Origin: Hyphomicrobiales bacterium
GTDB lineage: Bacteria > Pseudomonadota > Alphaproteobacteria > Rhizobiales > Aestuariivirgaceae
Direction of reading: 5' to 3'
Length of the DNA: 64,000 nucleotides
NCBI GenBank assembly: GCA_026990765.1
Contig: JALXCV010000026.1
Span: 1-64,000, forward strand
Positions 62,770-64,000 of the stretch are shown here, piece by piece; the first letter of the stretch is position 1, and each line of letters starts with the position of its first letter. The notes under the pieces are model-generated. The model worked only from the letters and a program-made list of their open reading frames with translations, was not told the DNA's origin and did no database searches. The translations under genes and the position numbers were made by a program.

Positions 62770-64000
62770 TTATTTTACGACTTTGGCGCCATGTTCATCC
62801 AGATAGGTCTTGGCACGCAGACCAATGTCAGCGGCTTTAACCTGATACTGGAACCATTGCTGGGCCCAAAGTGTTGCATTCTGCCAATCAGACTTGCCTG
62901 CGAAATCTTCAGATTTCTTCTTGGCTGATGCAGCAAAGTTCAACTGGTCAGTGGCATCTTCAACCAGCGCAACAACAGGAGCAAAGTCCTTGTAGTTACG
63001 GGCAACGATATAGCCAACCACTGAGTCAATCACACCCTGTGTTGCCACATTGGTGCCGATCTGCTTGTCATAATCAGCCTTGGTATATTTCTGACCTTCA
63101 GAAACTGCATCGGTCGAGGCTTTTACGCCTTTTGGACGCACAAGCAGATAACCTTGCATTTCAAGGTGAAGAGCTGAACAGAACTCGGTGCAGTAATAAG
63201 GATATACACCGGCTTTATCTGCAACAAAGGTTGCGGATACTGTTTTACCAGGTTCAACTGACAGGTTTACATCATGATAGTTGATGGCAAATCCGTGAGT
63301 TTCGTCTTCAGCACGTTCAACATTGGTAAAGTGCAGAGATACTGTTGTACCTTCTTCAACTTCAATGATTTCAGGTGTGATGTGCGAGCGGATCAAAGTA
63401 CCATAAACATGGGTTACGCCGTCTTTTACAACAACTTTTTCACGACCAGGACGTGTCCGGTATGGTGATTTTTTGTCTGTACGGCTGTCCCAGCCAAGTT
63501 TGTAGCGAACTTTTGGTTTCAGCTTGGAAGCCTGAATGGCAACAGCATAGTGAGGTTCGCCAAGTGGAATGGGCATATCATACAAAAGCTGCATCTTGTC
63601 GCCGGAGATATCAATCAGCTGATGGTTCTGCGGATGCAGCGGGCCAACAGGATTGAAGCGGTCAATTGCCAGCTTGTTAAGTGATACCAGATAATGACCC
63701 TTGGGGTGCATTGTATCACCTTCCATGCTCATCAGATGGCCGATATTGTAGTGGATGTTGATCTTGTCAAGAACCTTGCCTTCGCAATAGTTCCATTTGG
63801 TGACCTGAGAGTCCACATAGATAGATGTGTAAACGATACACTCTTTGGAATCATACTGGTTATGCAGCGGGCCAAGGCCAACCTGTACCTGGGTATGCAG
63901 GGATTTTTTCAGATCAAGGATCGGAATACCATATGGGTCTTTTCCGGCAAAATCCTTTGCATCAATCAGAGCCTTGATTTTGGCAAAATCATAAACCGAT
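62770..64000 (-). CDS. nosZ: Nitrous oxide reductase NosZ, clade II type (C-terminal part, runs off window)
   Basis: The frame is open to the window edge, so about 410 C-terminal residues are seen. NosZ features include VGLGPLHNQYDSKEC, IGHLMSMEGDT (propeller) and the CuA site YYCTEFCSALHLEM with its partner His in DETHGFAINYHDVN; CX3CX3HX2M is complete. The EFCSALHLEM form and the LGEPHYAVAIQASKLKP segment fit the Sec-exported clade II. After the CuA domain (GYLLVRP) another 118 residues follow, mostly helical and without a CXXCH, an extension not expected in most NosZ. The enzyme reduces N2O to N2 in the periplasm. Confidence 0.93.
   Translation of the reverse strand, partial: SVYDFAKIKALIDAKDFAGKDPYGIPILDLKKSLHTQVQVGLGPLHNQYDSKECIVYTSIYVDSQVTKWNYCEGKVLDKINIHYNIGHLMSMEGDTMHPKGHYLVSLNKLAIDRFNPVGPLHPQNHQLIDISGDKMQLLYDMPIPLGEPHYAVAIQASKLKPKVRYKLGWDSRTDKKSPYRTRPGREKVVVKDGVTHVYGTLIRSHITPEIIEVEEGTTVSLHFTNVERAEDETHGFAINYHDVNLSVEPGKTVSATFVADKAGVYPYYCTEFCSALHLEMQGYLLVRPKGVKASTDAVSEGQKYTKADYDKQIGTNVATQGVIDSVVGYIVARNYKDFAPVVALVEDATDQLNFAASAKKKSEDFAGKSDWQNATLWAQQWFQYQVKAADIGLRAKTYLDEHGAKVVK

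Overview
The window reads as one chromosomal segment of a low-GC alphaproteobacterium, most likely of the order Hyphomicrobiales (Rhizobiales). The reasons are the flagellar regulators FlbT, FlaF and an FtcR-type OmpR regulator, the rhizobial motor proteins MotC, MotD/FliK and MotE, a DUF1217 flagellar protein, tandem short flagellins, TTAA-N7-TTAA sites of the CtrA type, the long alphaproteobacterial dCTP deaminase and a Tad pilus locus. The genus cannot be named from this sequence alone.

Layout. 1-32.5 kb is a nearly uninterrupted flagellar regulon. The minus-strand part holds flbT(partial)-flaF-flgL-flgK-flgE-ftcR, then a lytic transglycosylase-fliK-motC-motB-fliH-like-fliF, two flagellins, and fliP-fliL-flgH-motE-flgI-flgA-flgG-fliE-flgC-flgB. 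A plus-strand insert carries a small secreted protein, a GGDEF diguanylate cyclase and a nitrate/nitrite-sensing (NIT-type) chemoreceptor. Next come fliI-flgF-DUF1217 on minus and motA-fliM-fliN-fliG-flhB on plus. flhA, fliQ, fliR, flgD and visNR are not here. 32.5-36.6 kb is an accessory stretch: a PilZ protein, small hypotheticals, a helix-hairpin-helix glycosylase-like orphan, nested repeats, a decayed IS481-family element and a tRNA-Arg(ACG). 36.8-45.5 kb is mixed metabolism: TerB-like protein, solute-binding protein, family 2 glycosyltransferase, radical SAM protein, DMT transporter, dCTP deaminase, ApaG and an ArgE-type deacetylase. 45.6-54.2 kb is a Tad/Flp pilus operon (cpaA, cpaBCDEF, tadBC) with no pilin gene in view. 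54.3-64 kb is a nitrous oxide reductase cluster, transcribed leftward from nosZ: nosZ(partial)-cytochrome c-cytochrome c-nosB-like-nosD-nosG-nosH-nosF-nosL-nosY. This is the clade II (Sec-type) organisation, with no nosR.

The modules fit a motile, surface-attaching denitrifier. Flagellar and pilus genes share candidate CtrA boxes (ftcR, flagellin, pilZ; weaker ones at flgB and cpaB). c-di-GMP players (GGDEF cyclase, PilZ protein) lie within or beside the flagellar regulon. The NIT chemoreceptor could link nitrogen-oxide sensing to swimming, and NosZ would use N2O as electron acceptor. Signals not explained by ordinary genes are a 118-nt imperfect, structured repeat present twice in opposite orientation, a shared structured 5' leader in front of both flagellin genes (a candidate FlbT target), a roughly 118-residue C-terminal extension on NosZ, and nested inverted and direct repeats between the glycosylase-like gene and the IS remnant.
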